This document shows positions 1 to 9,009 of a stretch of 49,169 nt of DNA, one piece after another. Source of the stretch: Planctomycetota bacterium (GTDB lineage: Bacteria; Planctomycetota; Phycisphaerae; Sedimentisphaerales; Anaerobacaceae). Numbering within the stretch: the first letter of the stretch is position 1; the number at the start of each line of letters is the position of its first letter. The translations under genes and the position numbers were made by a program. The DNA lies in contig VRUK01000033.1 in assembly GCA_019456195.1 (NCBI GenBank), positions 1-49,169 on the forward strand. The letters are read 5' to 3'. Below the pieces are notes generated by a model, which saw only the letters and a program-made list of their open reading frames with translations, was not told where the DNA came from and did no database searches.

Positions 1-2
1 AT

Positions 3-872
3 ATACAAAGTCAGGCCAACGCCCTGGAGCAAATTACCCACGCCCGTGCAGATCAGCTTTTTGCAGAAGCCCATGCGGTTACTAACAGCGGCGTAAATGA
101 TATTAAGGAATTAAAAGTTAAGCTTTGGGCGGCTCGGCAACGCGGCGACGCTCAGTATTCGAAACTCGTAACCGAATCGAAAAGTATTTCTAATTCGCAG
201 GAAGCTCTTGCAATACAGATTGATGCACAGGTGGATTCGGCTAATCGATATCTTCAGGCTCAACTGGCAAAAATTGATAATTCTATCCAGTCAGGGCAAA
301 GAATCGCACAAGCCGATTATCAGCAGGCAATGACGCAGGTAAATGTTATGGCGCAAAATATAGAAGCGCAAATCAGCCGCATTAACGCACAATATACCAT
401 GGAACATGCGATATTGGGGGCACAGATAGAACGTGATAAAGAGCTGGCATTAAGCCAGAGTCTCCGCGGCGAAGCTGTCTGTGACCGTGTGGTAGCGAAT
501 GTTAATACATCCAAAATATGTAAATATGCCGACATTGACGCCAAACATGCCACCGCGCAAGCTGATATGAATATTATTCTGTCTGCCAACTCTGCAAAGC
601 GTAATACTGCACAGGTCTATCTTGATGCGGTAAAGGCAAGGTTCAACGCGAGAATACAGCAGGTTAAGTCCGAACGTATAGTTGAAAGGGCCGGCGAGCA
701 TAATGCTATGGCCTTAAAGCGAACCGATTTAACGACCGCAATGGCAAATGCAATGGCCGCTCGCGAAGAATCCAAACGTAAGTTTACGAATCTGCGGAAA
801 AGACAGGCAGAGCTTCAGACTGCTTCTATGGTAAACTGGTCGAGCAAACTTGCATTGATTAGATCCAGATAG
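3..872 (+). CDS. C-terminal part of an Ala/Gln-rich helical protein (5' truncated by window)
   Basis: The reading frame is open from the first bases of the window to a TAG at 870-872, so only the last 290 codons are visible and the true start lies outside. The GTG at 231 is just an internal valine codon. The visible part is rich in Ala, Gln, Lys and Glu, has almost no proline or glycine, and should form long alpha-helices or coiled coil. There is no signal peptide, membrane segment or enzyme motif in this part. I do not recognise a family; a structural or filament-like role is possible but unproven. A strong terminator follows about 100 bases downstream. Confidence 0.75.
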   Translation: MQSQANALEQITHARADQLFAEAHAVTNSGVNDIKELKVKLWAARQRGDAQYSKLVTESKSISNSQEALAIQIDAQVDSANRYLQAQLAKIDNSIQSGQRIAQADYQQAMTQVNVMAQNIEAQISRINAQYTMEHAILGAQIERDKELALSQSLRGEAVCDRVVANVNTSKICKYADIDAKHATAQADMNIILSANSAKRNTAQVYLDAVKARFNARIQQVKSERIVERAGEHNAMALKRTDLTTAMANAMAAREESKRKFTNLRKRQAELQTASMVNWSSKLALIRSR

Positions 873-972
873 CTCTTTGAAATGTCTGTCCCTGAAACGC
901 CCCCTGTAACCCGTAAAGTAACATGGGTTCTTGACGAGGCTGAATAACTTCAGGATAGATAATAAAATCTAT

Positions 973-1007
973 GCAGGGCGGTTGAACATGAACCGTCCTG
1001 CTTTTTT
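973..1007 (+). terminator. Rho-independent terminator after the helical protein
   Basis: An 11-base stem (GCAGGGCGGTT pairing with AACCGTCCTGC, one G-U pair, loop GAACATG region) is followed directly by a T run. It closes the transcript ending at 872. The stem could also slow transcription arriving from the minus strand, where the DUF1080 gene ends at 1070. Confidence 0.8.
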
Positions 1008-1069
1008 ATATATCCTTCCGATGATGATTAAATCGCTTCAGGAGTGGTACCTGGTTACTAAGCAGCTTC

Positions 1070-1684
1070 TTAATTCAGTTCAGTCAGATAGATATTGCGA
1101 AACCGGTATTGTCCGCCCCCGGGTACCTCGGCCTGAAGAGCGATAAATCCCTTTGCGGGTTCACCGAGACCATCCGCTTTCCAGGCGGGACTGCCGTTTA
1201 TCTCCAGCGAGACTTTCGTATCCTGCACTGTGAGCTTGAATTGATTCCATTGCCCTATCTTTATTAATCCCTCGCTTCGAGCTTCCTCCAGGGCGCCTAC
1301 ATTGCCCTCCATACCTTGTCGCAGGTTGACCTGGTAGCGATCTGGCCATGGCCGGTTTTCCGGTACGACATTGTAGCGGAAATAGACTCCGCTATCCCAC
1401 TTGTCGTCCCGAAGAGCCTTACATTCGAACTCTAAAATGAAATTGCCGTATTGCTGCTGGGTTTGTACCAATCCATTGCCTCCCTTAAGCAGAATATCTC
1501 CGTTATCGACGATCGCTTCGCAATTAATGACGGTCCAGCCGTCCAGGGTTTTTCCGTCAAATAATGCCACGCGTTTACCTTCGGCTGATTCAGAGGCTTG
1601 CTCGTCCTTGAAATCTGAGCATGATGTTAAGACCGCTGCCGCAACGAAAAGCAATATAATGTAAAATGTGTTTGATTTCCTCAT
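1070..1684 (-). CDS. DUF1080 (3-keto-disaccharide hydrolase family) lipoprotein
   Basis: A predicted outer-surface or periplasmic lipoprotein of 204 aa with a basic N-terminus, a hydrophobic stretch and a lipobox (LTSC) near residue 22. The rest is a single DUF1080 beta-jelly-roll domain, opening with the family's LFDGKTLDGW and ending with the typical RFRNIYL strand. DUF1080 proteins hydrolyse or eliminate 3-keto-glycosides, or bind sugars; the substrate here is unknown. I chose the ATG at 1684 rather than an ATG 12 bases upstream because GGGAG sits 5 bases before it and inside the longer version. It lies 47 bases downstream of fabF on the same strand and may be a passenger on the fatty-acid operon. 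Confidence 0.85.
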   Translation of the reverse strand: MRKSNTFYIILLFVAAAVLTSCSDFKDEQASESAEGKRVALFDGKTLDGWTVINCEAIVDNGDILLKGGNGLVQTQQQYGNFILEFECKALRDDKWDSGVYFRYNVVPENRPWPDRYQVNLRQGMEGNVGALEEARSEGLIKIGQWNQFKLTVQDTKVSLEINGSPAWKADGLGEPAKGFIALQAEVPGGGQYRFRNIYLTELN

Positions 1685-1731
1685 AAGTTCTCCCATAGCG
1701 TGACCTTGTTCATATTTGCAGTTGATATGCT

Positions 1732-2976
1732 CTATATTTTGCCGACAACCAGGCAGGAATTGTGGCCGCCAAAGCCGAATGAGTTGCTCATCGCAATATT
1801 GACATTTGTTTCACGAGCTTCCAGAGGTACATAGTCCATTTTGGCACCACATCGCTCATCTATATTTTGCAAATTAATAGTGGGGGGGATAGTTGATTCT
1901 TTAATAGCTTTTACACATATAATCAACTCAACGGCTCCGCTGGCACCGAGTAAATGCCCGAGGCAGCTCTTGGTCGAGCTGACAGGGATTTTATATGCCT
2001 GCTCACCGAAAACAAATCTGATAGCCGAACTTTCGGCGATGTCATTCAGCGCGGTTGATGTCCCGTGTGCGTTGATATAACTTATTTCGTCTTTTTCGAC
2101 ACTTGCGTCATTTAATGCTAACTCCATTGCCGCTGCTGCGCCTTCCCCGTCAGGTCTCGGGGCGGTAATATGATAACCGTCATCGTTGGCACTATAGCCG
2201 AGAAGCTCAGCATATATATTAGCGCCTCGCTTTTTGGCGCGGCTTTCTTCTTCCAGAACCAAAACTCCGGCCCCCTCGGAAAGAACAAAACCGTCTCTGT
2301 CCCTGTCGAACGGTTTTGATGCGCCCTGTGGGTCATCATTTCGTAAGCTCAGCGAACGGGCGGCACAAAACGAAGCCAATCCTATCGGTGTAAGAGCCGC
2401 CTCTGCGCCGCCAGTTATTATAATATCGCTTCGTCCGGCAACGATGTTGTTAAACGCTTCTCCGATGGCGTTATTACCCGATGCACAGGCGCTTGATACA
2501 CAAAAATTAGGTCCGCGCAAGCCATAAGCGATGGCGATATTGCCACTGGCAGCATTAGCCATAAGCCGGGGAACACAGAAAGGAGAAACCTTCTTCGGAC
2601 CTTTATTCAAAAGCCTTATGTGTTGATCTTCAATTTCTTTAAGACCGCCTATCCCGGTACCTACGATAACACCGGCACGAAAAACGTTTTCTTTGGAGAA
2701 ATCAAGGCCGCTGTCTTCAACTGCCTGTTTCGCCGCAGCCATTGCAAACTGAGTAAAGCGGTCCATTCGCTTGCTCTCGCGCTGATGGATGTATTTCGTT
2801 ACCTCGAAATTTCTTATTTCACCCCCGAACTTGACCGGATATGCACCGGTATCGAACGATTCGATGATAGAAATACCGCTTTGACCCTCGCACAACGCAG
2901 CGAAAAGCTCATTAGCGGACTCAGCTAAGGCGGTCACACAACCTAAGCCTGTGATAACAACACGCCGTTTACTCAT
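1732..2976 (-). CDS. fabF: Beta-ketoacyl-ACP synthase II
   Basis: Condenses malonyl-ACP with a growing acyl-ACP during fatty-acid elongation in the cytoplasm. At 414 aa it has the usual FabF length. The thiolase-fold catalytic triad is visible: Cys164 in SSACASG, a first His in NAHGTST and a second His in KSCLGHLLGASGA, plus the C-terminal glycine-rich NSFGFGGHNS. The start at 2976 gives the canonical MSKRRVVITGLG. It follows acpP by 14 bases on the same strand, the classic acpP-fabF pair. No damage is seen. Confidence 0.96.
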   Translation of the reverse strand: MSKRRVVITGLGCVTALAESANELFAALCEGQSGISIIESFDTGAYPVKFGGEIRNFEVTKYIHQRESKRMDRFTQFAMAAAKQAVEDSGLDFSKENVFRAGVIVGTGIGGLKEIEDQHIRLLNKGPKKVSPFCVPRLMANAASGNIAIAYGLRGPNFCVSSACASGNNAIGEAFNNIVAGRSDIIITGGAEAALTPIGLASFCAARSLSLRNDDPQGASKPFDRDRDGFVLSEGAGVLVLEEESRAKKRGANIYAELLGYSANDDGYHITAPRPDGEGAAAAMELALNDASVEKDEISYINAHGTSTALNDIAESSAIRFVFGEQAYKIPVSSTKSCLGHLLGASGAVELIICVKAIKESTIPPTINLQNIDERCGAKMDYVPLEARETNVNIAMSNSFGFGGHNSCLVVGKI

Positions 2977-2990
2977 GTTAAACTTGTTCG

Positions 2991-3263
2991 CTACTCTTGG
3001 CTTTTTGTTTGTTCAACATTAACGATATAGTCGATTGCAGCGCCGACCGTCTGGATTTTCTCAGCTTCCTCGTCTGGAATGCTCATGTCAAACTCGTCCT
3101 CAAATTCCATTACGAGCTCAACCGTATCCAATGAGTCGGCATTCAAGTCGTTAATAAACGAGGTCTCACGCACTATTTCCGCTTTGTCTGCGCCCATCTG
3201 CTCACTTATTATATCGACCACTTTATTTTCTATCGCCTTAACATCTACTTCATCAGAACTCAC
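2991..3263 (-). CDS. acpP: Acyl carrier protein
   Basis: Carries acyl chains on a phosphopantetheine arm. It has 90 aa and is strongly acidic; the attachment serine is Ser44 in the diagnostic [10 protein letters not shown]. Start is a GTG at 3263, supported by GGGAGGA seven bases upstream; no ATG gives a complete helix I. It lies between fabG (157-base gap, perhaps with an internal promoter) and fabF (14 bases). The C-terminal tail (VEQTKSQE) is slightly longer than in E. coli ACP. Confidence 0.96.
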   Translation of the reverse strand: MSSDEVDVKAIENKVVDIISEQMGADKAEIVRETSFINDLNADSLDTVELVMEFEDEFDMSIPDEEAEKIQTVGAAIDYIVNVEQTKSQE

Positions 3264-3419
3264 TTGTTTTCCTCCCTAATTAAATAGGAATTTATTCCAT
3301 AAACTTCCAATTGTACTACATTAACAATAGCTGCAACCAACAGCCAATTGTATTTATTATATATTGGCGGGTATAGTACATATAAAAACACCCATCTACA
3401 AACCTTTTTTTATTTTTTT

Positions 3420-4157
3420 TTACATTGCCATACCGCCATCCACACAGAGTACTTGACCTGTGATATAGCCGGATTCGTCACTGGCAAGGAATGCGATCGC
3501 TTTTGCGACATCTTCGACCCGGCCGAATCGTCGCACGGGAATAATCTGTTTAGCGGCAGTTTTAACGGCATCCGGGAGAACTTCCGTCATTTCGGTCATA
3601 ATAAATCCCGGAGCGATGCAATTTGCGGTAATATTCTTTTTGCCGACTTCCCGGGCAACCGATTTTGTCATTCCGATGAGGCCCGCTTTGCTCGCTGCAT
3701 AATTGCTTGAGCCGGCCTGTCCCATTACAGCAGCTACTGAGCTTAAATTTATGATCCTACCGAATTTGTTTCGAACCATTGACCTGACTGCAAAGGTGGT
3801 TGCGATAAAAGCCGCACGCAGATTGACGTTAATGACCCTGTCAAAATCCTCTTCCTTCATTTGCATCATCAGCTTATCACGTGTTATGCCGGCATTGTTG
3901 ACCAAAATCCCTATCCCGCCGTATTCGTTGGCAAGAGACTCAAGAACTTTGGTAAGTTCATCCGTTTTGGTTATATCCACGCATTTTGTAATGACTGTAA
4001 AACCAGCTTCTTTTACAACACCTTCAAGCTCGATTAGCTGCTCGTTATTTATATCCAGCCCGGCAACAATCCGGCCCTGCTTAAGCAATTCGAGAACAAT
4101 CGCCCGGCCGATTCCTCTGGCGGCACCTGTTACAACAGCCAGTCTTTTTTCCGACAT
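3420..4157 (-). CDS. fabG: 3-oxoacyl-ACP reductase
   Basis: NADPH-dependent reduction of 3-ketoacyl-ACP in fatty-acid elongation. From the ATG at 4157 it has 245 aa, the normal length for this SDR family. The nucleotide-binding TGAARGIG is near residue 10, NNAG is present, and the catalytic Ser and YAASK (Tyr-x3-Lys) follow. An upstream ATG would add ten residues, but the family begins at MSEKRLAVVTG and GGAG lies 9 bases before that codon. It lies between fabD and acpP in the fatty-acid operon. Confidence 0.95.
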   Translation of the reverse strand: MSEKRLAVVTGAARGIGRAIVLELLKQGRIVAGLDINNEQLIELEGVVKEAGFTVITKCVDITKTDELTKVLESLANEYGGIGILVNNAGITRDKLMMQMKEEDFDRVINVNLRAAFIATTFAVRSMVRNKFGRIINLSSVAAVMGQAGSSNYAASKAGLIGMTKSVAREVGKKNITANCIAPGFIMTEMTEVLPDAVKTAAKQIIPVRRFGRVEDVAKAIAFLASDESGYITGQVLCVDGGMAM

Positions 4158-4221
4158 CCTTAAAATCTCCAAATTAAAATCATTCAAACTTTATTCCAGC
4201 GCCTCGTGCGATGGATTGTTA

Positions 4222-5160
4222 TTACAATTTCTCTATTGCCTGCAAAGTGCTGATATTCACAACCTTTATTTTCCTGTTGATTCTTCTCATCAAGCCTGTC
4301 AGTACCCTGCCCGGCCCAATCTCATAAAACTTTTCGAGACCATCGTCTATAAGTCGTTCCATACATTTTTGCCAGAGAATAGGACAAGTCAACTGATTTA
4401 TAAGGCCATCTGAGATTTTTTGTCTCGTCTGATAATACTCAGCGTTAATATTGGCAATAGTCTTGATTTCAGACGGTTCTGAAATCTCACAATTAGACAA
4501 CGCTTCTCCAAGCCTTTGGGCAGCACTGGACATCATTTCTGTATGAAAAGCACCTGCGACATCTAAACGGACAGCTTTCATGGCGCCATACTTTTGGGCT
4601 AATTGTACGGCTCGCTCACAGGCTTTTGCGCTGCCGCTTACCACAATCTGTCCGGGACAGTTGAAATTAACGGGTACAATCAAATCGCCTTCAGCGGCCT
4701 CAGCACAAAGCTGACACACTTTTTCTTCATCAAGGCCGATTATCCCCACCATTGCTCCTTCTGTGGCGTCAGCGGCCGCCTGCATAGCCTGGCCACGCTT
4801 GTGAACAAGCACGAGTCCATCTTCAAAGCTTATCAAACCGGCTGCGTAAAGGGCCGTATATTCACCAAGACTTAGCCCTGCCGTAACATCCGGATTTATA
4901 CTGCTTGTGGCGGAATTTGTCCTGAGAACTTTCAATATGGCCGCAGATGTTACAAAAATAGCCGGCTGTGAAATCGTTGTACTGTTCAACTGTTCGGGAG
5001 GACCTTCAAAGCAAAGCCCACTCAGGTCAAATCCTACGATGTCATTTGCCTTTTCGTAAATCTCCGCCGCCACAGGGAACGATCGTGCTATTTCGGCGCC
5101 CATCCCAACAACCTGTGCACCTTGCCCTGGAAATAAAAATGCTGTCTTCAATTGTCTCAC
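4222..5160 (-). CDS. fabD: Malonyl-CoA:ACP transacylase
   Basis: Loads malonate from CoA onto ACP. It has 312 aa and opens with the family's FLFPGQGAQVVGMG. The nucleophile is Ser97 in AGLSLGE, with the active-site His in GAFHTEMM. The start is a GTG at 5160 preceded by GGTGGGG; a weaker alternative is a TTG three codons in. It sits between the FabK-like reductase and fabG. Confidence 0.95.
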   Translation of the reverse strand: MRQLKTAFLFPGQGAQVVGMGAEIARSFPVAAEIYEKANDIVGFDLSGLCFEGPPEQLNSTTISQPAIFVTSAAILKVLRTNSATSSINPDVTAGLSLGEYTALYAAGLISFEDGLVLVHKRGQAMQAAADATEGAMVGIIGLDEEKVCQLCAEAAEGDLIVPVNFNCPGQIVVSGSAKACERAVQLAQKYGAMKAVRLDVAGAFHTEMMSSAAQRLGEALSNCEISEPSEIKTIANINAEYYQTRQKISDGLINQLTCPILWQKCMERLIDDGLEKFYEIGPGRVLTGLMRRINRKIKVVNISTLQAIEKL

Positions 5161-5243
5161 GTGACAAAATCCCCACCTATATTATTCATTTCGAGTTCCA
5201 CTTTTCCGGCCTTAAAGATTTACCTGACCGTTTATGTCGGCAA

Positions 5244-6365
5244 TTAGGATTTTGTTGAACGCTGCATTGTTGCGGCCATATATTCTTCGACTAATATCTC
5301 AATAAGCTCTTGAACAGAAATGATTTTATCTACTCTATAGGCATTAGCCCCCGCGAAAGAAAATCCTTCTTCAAGGTTTCCTATTTTGGCGTTGGTTAAT
5401 GCAAGAGCAATGCAATATGGCACATTCTTAAAATCACAACTTCTCAGGCACTTCCAGAGGCATTTGAATTTTTCTTTAGCGCCTGACGACACCCGATCAA
5501 GAAACTGATTCCGTATGGCGCGTCCGGGCAATCCAACGGGGCTGTCAATTATGACAATATCTTCTTTTTTGCAATTCAGGTACGTATCTTTGAATCCCAT
5601 GGAAGCATCACACTCATGAGTTGCAACAAACCTGGTCCCCATCTGGACTCCCTGGGCTCCTAACTCCATGAATCTATCGATATCAGCACCTGTATATATA
5701 CCGCCAGCGGCGATGACCGGAATGCTTTTGTTGAATTGCTTTTCATAAGACTTTACGACAGTGATCACTCCCGGCAGTATTTTTTCCAGCGCAAAGTCAG
5801 GATTATCTATCTGGTCTTTTCTGAAGCCGAGATGCCCCCCGGCTAATGGACCCTCTACAACCACGGCATCGGGCACAAAATTGTATCGTTTCTGCCAGGC
5901 TCTGAATACTATCTTAGCCGCTCTGCCGGAAGAAACTATAGGGGCAAACTTCGTAGCGAGTTCACCCAGCCTATCGAGCGGTAGTGTTTCAGGAAGCCCT
6001 AATGGAAGTCCTGCACCGAGAAAGAGAACATTCACTCCTTCATCCACACCACATTGCACAAGGTCATCAAAATTCGAAAGGGCCACCATTACATTTACGC
6101 CGATCATCCCGCCAGCCTTGGTCTTGGCCTTTGCCTTTCTTATTTCATTTCGCAAGGCCCTTTTGTTTGCTTCTCTGGGATTTGTGTGATAATCGGGTTC
6201 AAACTGACCGATTCCAGGTGTGGCAATAACTCCAATACCGCCAGCGTTTGCTACGGCTGAGGTTAAATTTGATAAGGAAATGCCGACGCCCATCCCTCCC
6301 TGAACAATCGGTATTTCAACTTCCATGTCACCCATACGCAGTGTTGGCATCTTGTTAGAATTCAT
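5244..6365 (-). CDS. fabK: FMN-dependent enoyl-ACP reductase (FabK-like) / nitronate monooxygenase family
   Basis: A TIM-barrel flavoprotein of the FabK/2-nitropropane dioxygenase family, 373 aa. It begins with the family signature PIVQGGMGVGIS, has EGPLAGGHLG around the putative catalytic His, and the FMN-phosphate loop AAGGIYTGAD followed by GAQGVQMGTRF. Its place between fabH and fabD, with no fabI in the window, argues that it is the enoyl-ACP reductase. It is longer than typical FabK (about 310-320 aa) because of a Cys-rich insert before the C-terminal helix region, so a different flavin oxidoreductase role is possible. Start ATG at 6365, with AAGGAA about 12 bases upstream. Confidence 0.75.
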   Translation of the reverse strand: MNSNKMPTLRMGDMEVEIPIVQGGMGVGISLSNLTSAVANAGGIGVIATPGIGQFEPDYHTNPREANKRALRNEIRKAKAKTKAGGMIGVNVMVALSNFDDLVQCGVDEGVNVLFLGAGLPLGLPETLPLDRLGELATKFAPIVSSGRAAKIVFRAWQKRYNFVPDAVVVEGPLAGGHLGFRKDQIDNPDFALEKILPGVITVVKSYEKQFNKSIPVIAAGGIYTGADIDRFMELGAQGVQMGTRFVATHECDASMGFKDTYLNCKKEDIVIIDSPVGLPGRAIRNQFLDRVSSGAKEKFKCLWKCLRSCDFKNVPYCIALALTNAKIGNLEEGFSFAGANAYRVDKIISVQELIEILVEEYMAATMQRSTKS

Positions 6366-6480
6366 ATATTGTTAAGTTCCTTCATTCACTTATGTTATTA
6401 TCTTAGCTTCCTGCGCCTTACAAAAAGCCGAAAAATTTGATTTGCGCACAGTATAAGACAAAATGTTCCATACGAGAAGC

Positions 6481-7491
6481 TTAAAACTTAATTATATTTG
6501 CTCCCCAAGTCAAACCTGCACCGAAAGCTACTAAAATGATAATATCACCTCGCTTGATTTTTCCTTTCCTTACACACTCATCAAAGGCAATTGGCACGGA
6601 GGCCGCTGAAGTATTGCCATAATCGCTGATATTCACAAAAACCTTTTCCCTGGGCATATTTAACCGTTTAGAGGCAGACTCGATAATCCTTGCATTCATC
6701 TGGTGAGATATCATCATCGTGATATCATCCATAGTCAAGTTACAGTGCTCCAGACAACTGGTAACAGTTTCAACAATTCGCCGAATGGCCTGCTGATAGA
6801 CTTGCCTGCCGTTGATTTGCATATAGATTTTCTTCGGATCGTCTAATTCCTCGTTCGCCGGATACCGGGAACCGTACGCCTGGCAATTTAATGCGTCCCA
6901 GCACTCTCCATCCGAATGCTGGGTGCTGTATATTATACCTGATCCTTTGTTGTCCCCTCTCTCAAGCACCATTGCCCCGGCACCGTCACCAAAAAGAATA
7001 CAGCTTTTCCGGTCGGTCCAGTCGGTAATTTTGCTCAAAGTCTCAGCACCAATTAAAAGGGCGTTCTTATGTCGGCCGTTTTCTATAAACTGCTGCACTA
7101 CAGACAGGCCGTATATAAAGCCGCTGCACGCGGCTTCTAAATCGAATACCCATGCTTTCTTCGACCCCAAAGACCTCTGTACAAAGGAGGCCGTCGATGG
7201 AAAAACCATCTCATGGGTAATAGTAGCCACAATAATAAGTTCGACATCCGCCGCGTCAAGATTTGCCTGAGCTAAAGCAACTTTGGCTGCTTCTGTAGCT
7301 AAAAACGCAGTGCTTTCATCTTCGGCCGCAATATGACGAACTTTAATACCGGTACGAGTCGTAATCCATTCGTCCGAAGTATCTACCATCTTCGCAAGTT
7401 CTTCATTCGTCAGCGTTTTTTCCGGCGCAAAAGAACCGTAACCGGTGATAACTGCCCGGTAGGGAGGCTTCTCGCAAATAAGTTTACTCAT
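6481..7491 (-). CDS. fabH: Beta-ketoacyl-ACP synthase III
   Basis: Starts fatty-acid synthesis by condensing acyl-CoA with malonyl-ACP. It has 336 aa; the catalytic Cys122 lies in EAACSGFIYGLS, the His in ISHQMNARI (usual form HQANxRI) and the Asn in DYGNTSAAS. Start ATG at 7491 has AAGGA 6-7 bases before it and overlaps the plsX stop by 8 bases, so the two are translationally coupled. A 115-base gap separates it from the FabK-like gene. Confidence 0.95.
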   Translation of the reverse strand: MSKLICEKPPYRAVITGYGSFAPEKTLTNEELAKMVDTSDEWITTRTGIKVRHIAAEDESTAFLATEAAKVALAQANLDAADVELIIVATITHEMVFPSTASFVQRSLGSKKAWVFDLEAACSGFIYGLSVVQQFIENGRHKNALLIGAETLSKITDWTDRKSCILFGDGAGAMVLERGDNKGSGIIYSTQHSDGECWDALNCQAYGSRYPANEELDDPKKIYMQINGRQVYQQAIRRIVETVTSCLEHCNLTMDDITMMISHQMNARIIESASKRLNMPREKVFVNISDYGNTSAASVPIAFDECVRKGKIKRGDIIILVAFGAGLTWGANIIKF

Positions 7492-8497
7492 CAGGGGTCC
7501 TTACGCAAGTTTCCGAAAGGCATTCAACTATCTTGTCGTTTATTTTTTCTGTGTATAATTTTTTGGAAGCTAAAATAGCATTTTTTATGGTTCTGCTTTT
7601 ACTTGAGCCGTGGCAGATAAGCGCTGTGCCGTTAAGCCCCAACAATGGCGCTCCGCCATACGTGTTATAGTCATATTTCGTATAGATTCTTTTCATCACA
7701 GGCTTAAACTTCATAACAAGTCGAAGCTTCTCCTCCATAAGCTCTTGCTTTATGGCCTTAAACAGACCGTCAACAAGACCTTCTGTAAGTTTGAGAATCA
7801 CATTCCCGACAAAACCTTCGCATATTACAACTTCACAGGTACCCTCAAAAATATCTCTTCCTTCGATATTACCGACGAAATTCATATTCGGATCGGCTTT
7901 AATCATCTCCCGGGCCTTTTTAACGATTTCGTTACCCTTTGCATCTTCCGAACCGATGCTCATAATCCCAATCCTTGGATTTTCAATCCCAAGCATACGT
8001 CTTGAATACACGATTGACATCAAGGCATATTGATAAAGATTAATCGGCTTGCAGGCAATATTGGCGCCAACATCACATATTACTACCGGTCCTTCCGGCG
8101 TGGGAAATACAACCGCTATCCCGGGCCGATTAACGCCCGGCAGATTCCTCATCCTCATTTGGAAGGCCGCGACGCAGGCCCCGGTATTACCGGCCGATAT
8201 GACTGCATCAGTCTGCCCTCTTTTCGCCAATTTGGCAAGGACAGCAATTGAGCTTTTGGGTTTCTTTCGCAGAGTCTCTATCGGAACATCAGCCATACCG
8301 ATAATGTCCGGAGCATGGACAATAGTAACCGCACCTTTAGGGCACTTACGCGACTTTAACTGCGATTCGATTAAGTCCTCAGGCCCGACAAGTATTAGCT
8401 CATCGTCTTTATCAAGCTGCTCAATTGACTCCAGAACACCGGCGATAATCTCATCCGGAGCGTTGTCGCCTCCAACTGCATCAATTGCTATCCGCAT
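7484..8497 (-). CDS. plsX: Phosphate acyltransferase PlsX
   Basis: Makes acyl-phosphate from acyl-ACP for membrane phospholipid synthesis. It has 337 aa with the N-terminal IAIDAVGGDNAP, GNTGACVAAF and GNVILKLTEG segments typical of PlsX. It starts 2 bases after the rpmF stop and overlaps fabH, giving the widely conserved rpmF-plsX-fabH order. Confidence 0.95.
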   Translation of the reverse strand: MRIAIDAVGGDNAPDEIIAGVLESIEQLDKDDELILVGPEDLIESQLKSRKCPKGAVTIVHAPDIIGMADVPIETLRKKPKSSIAVLAKLAKRGQTDAVISAGNTGACVAAFQMRMRNLPGVNRPGIAVVFPTPEGPVVICDVGANIACKPINLYQYALMSIVYSRRMLGIENPRIGIMSIGSEDAKGNEIVKKAREMIKADPNMNFVGNIEGRDIFEGTCEVVICEGFVGNVILKLTEGLVDGLFKAIKQELMEEKLRLVMKFKPVMKRIYTKYDYNTYGGAPLLGLNGTALICHGSSKSRTIKNAILASKKLYTEKINDKIVECLSETCVRTPDE

Positions 8498-8499
8498 TC

Positions 8500-8685
8500 T
8501 TAACTTTCTTCTTTCCCAAGCTTCAAGGTTATTTTCGAATTAACGTAACCGCAATGCTCACACGCCGCATGAGGCAGCTTGGCTTGATCACATTTCTTGC
8601 AGACAGAATAGTTCACAGCCTTTAAACGATGATGGCTGCGACGAGTACGTGTTCTGCATTTACTGGTTTTCTTTGCTGGTAACAT
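8500..8685 (-). CDS. rpmF: 50S ribosomal protein L32
   Basis: A 61-aa basic ribosomal protein with the L32 pattern KKTSKCRTRTRRSHH and two CxxC pairs (CKKC and CEHC) forming a zinc ribbon. Start ATG at 8685 has GGAG nine bases upstream. It is the first gene of the fatty-acid operon. The DUF177 (YceD) gene that often precedes rpmF is not found upstream here. Confidence 0.93.
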   Translation of the reverse strand: MLPAKKTSKCRTRTRRSHHRLKAVNYSVCKKCDQAKLPHAACEHCGYVNSKITLKLGKEES

Positions 8686-8741
8686 ACTTAATTACTCCGA
8701 AAATCTACAAAAATTTAAACACAAACAATAAAGAAACAGCT

Positions 8742-8770
8742 TAAATAGTTAAACATCGCAGATTTGTCAA
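8742..8770 (-). promoter_or_regulatory. Predicted sigma70-type promoter of the rpmF-plsX-fab operon
   Basis: On the minus strand TTGACA (8765-8770, perfect -35) is followed after 17 bases by TATTTA (8742-8747). It lies about 57 bases upstream of the rpmF start codon. Assigned by motif only. Confidence 0.55.
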
Positions 8771-8835
8771 GTGAAAATTAACTATTGGTCAATATTTAGC
8801 CCTCGGATATTTCATGTTATTTATCGGCTTTTCAC

Positions 8836-8863
8836 TTGAAAAAGGGTGATGATATGTTATATT
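8836..8863 (+). promoter_or_regulatory. Predicted sigma70-type promoter for the small ORF and propeller-dockerin gene
   Basis: TTGAAA (8836-8841), a 16-base spacer and TATATT (8858-8863) lie 45 bases before the ATG of the 29-codon ORF. Assigned by motif only. Confidence 0.5.
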
Positions 8864-8907
8864 GCAGTATTCGCATCTAATAAGCTTTCTTGGAGGAGAA
8901 AATCCAA

Positions 8908-8997
8908 ATGGCGTTCAATCAGCGTATTTTTCGTAAAGACAAAGCTCAAGCGATAAATGAGCGTGCAGTTTTCTGTGAGAAAATACACACTTTTTAA
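8908..8997 (+). CDS. Small ORF (29 aa), possible leader peptide or small protein
   Basis: ATG at 8908 is preceded by a strong ribosome-binding site (GGAGGAG, about 9 bases away) and ends at TAA 8995-8997. The peptide is MAFNQRIFRKDKAQAINERA followed by nine more residues; it is basic, with no signal peptide. It lies between a promoter and the secreted propeller-dockerin gene, 12 bases before that gene's ATG, whose own ribosome-binding site is poor. Translational coupling or a leader function is therefore plausible. I recognise no family. Confidence 0.45.
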   Translation: MAFNQRIFRKDKAQAINERAVFCEKIHTF

Positions 8998-9009
8998 AAG
9001 GGCAGTAAG

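Noticed and set aside
931..1146. 71-codon plus-strand frame after the helical protein
   Set aside because: It runs through the terminator hairpin and into the DUF1080 gene on the other strand, without a ribosome-binding site.
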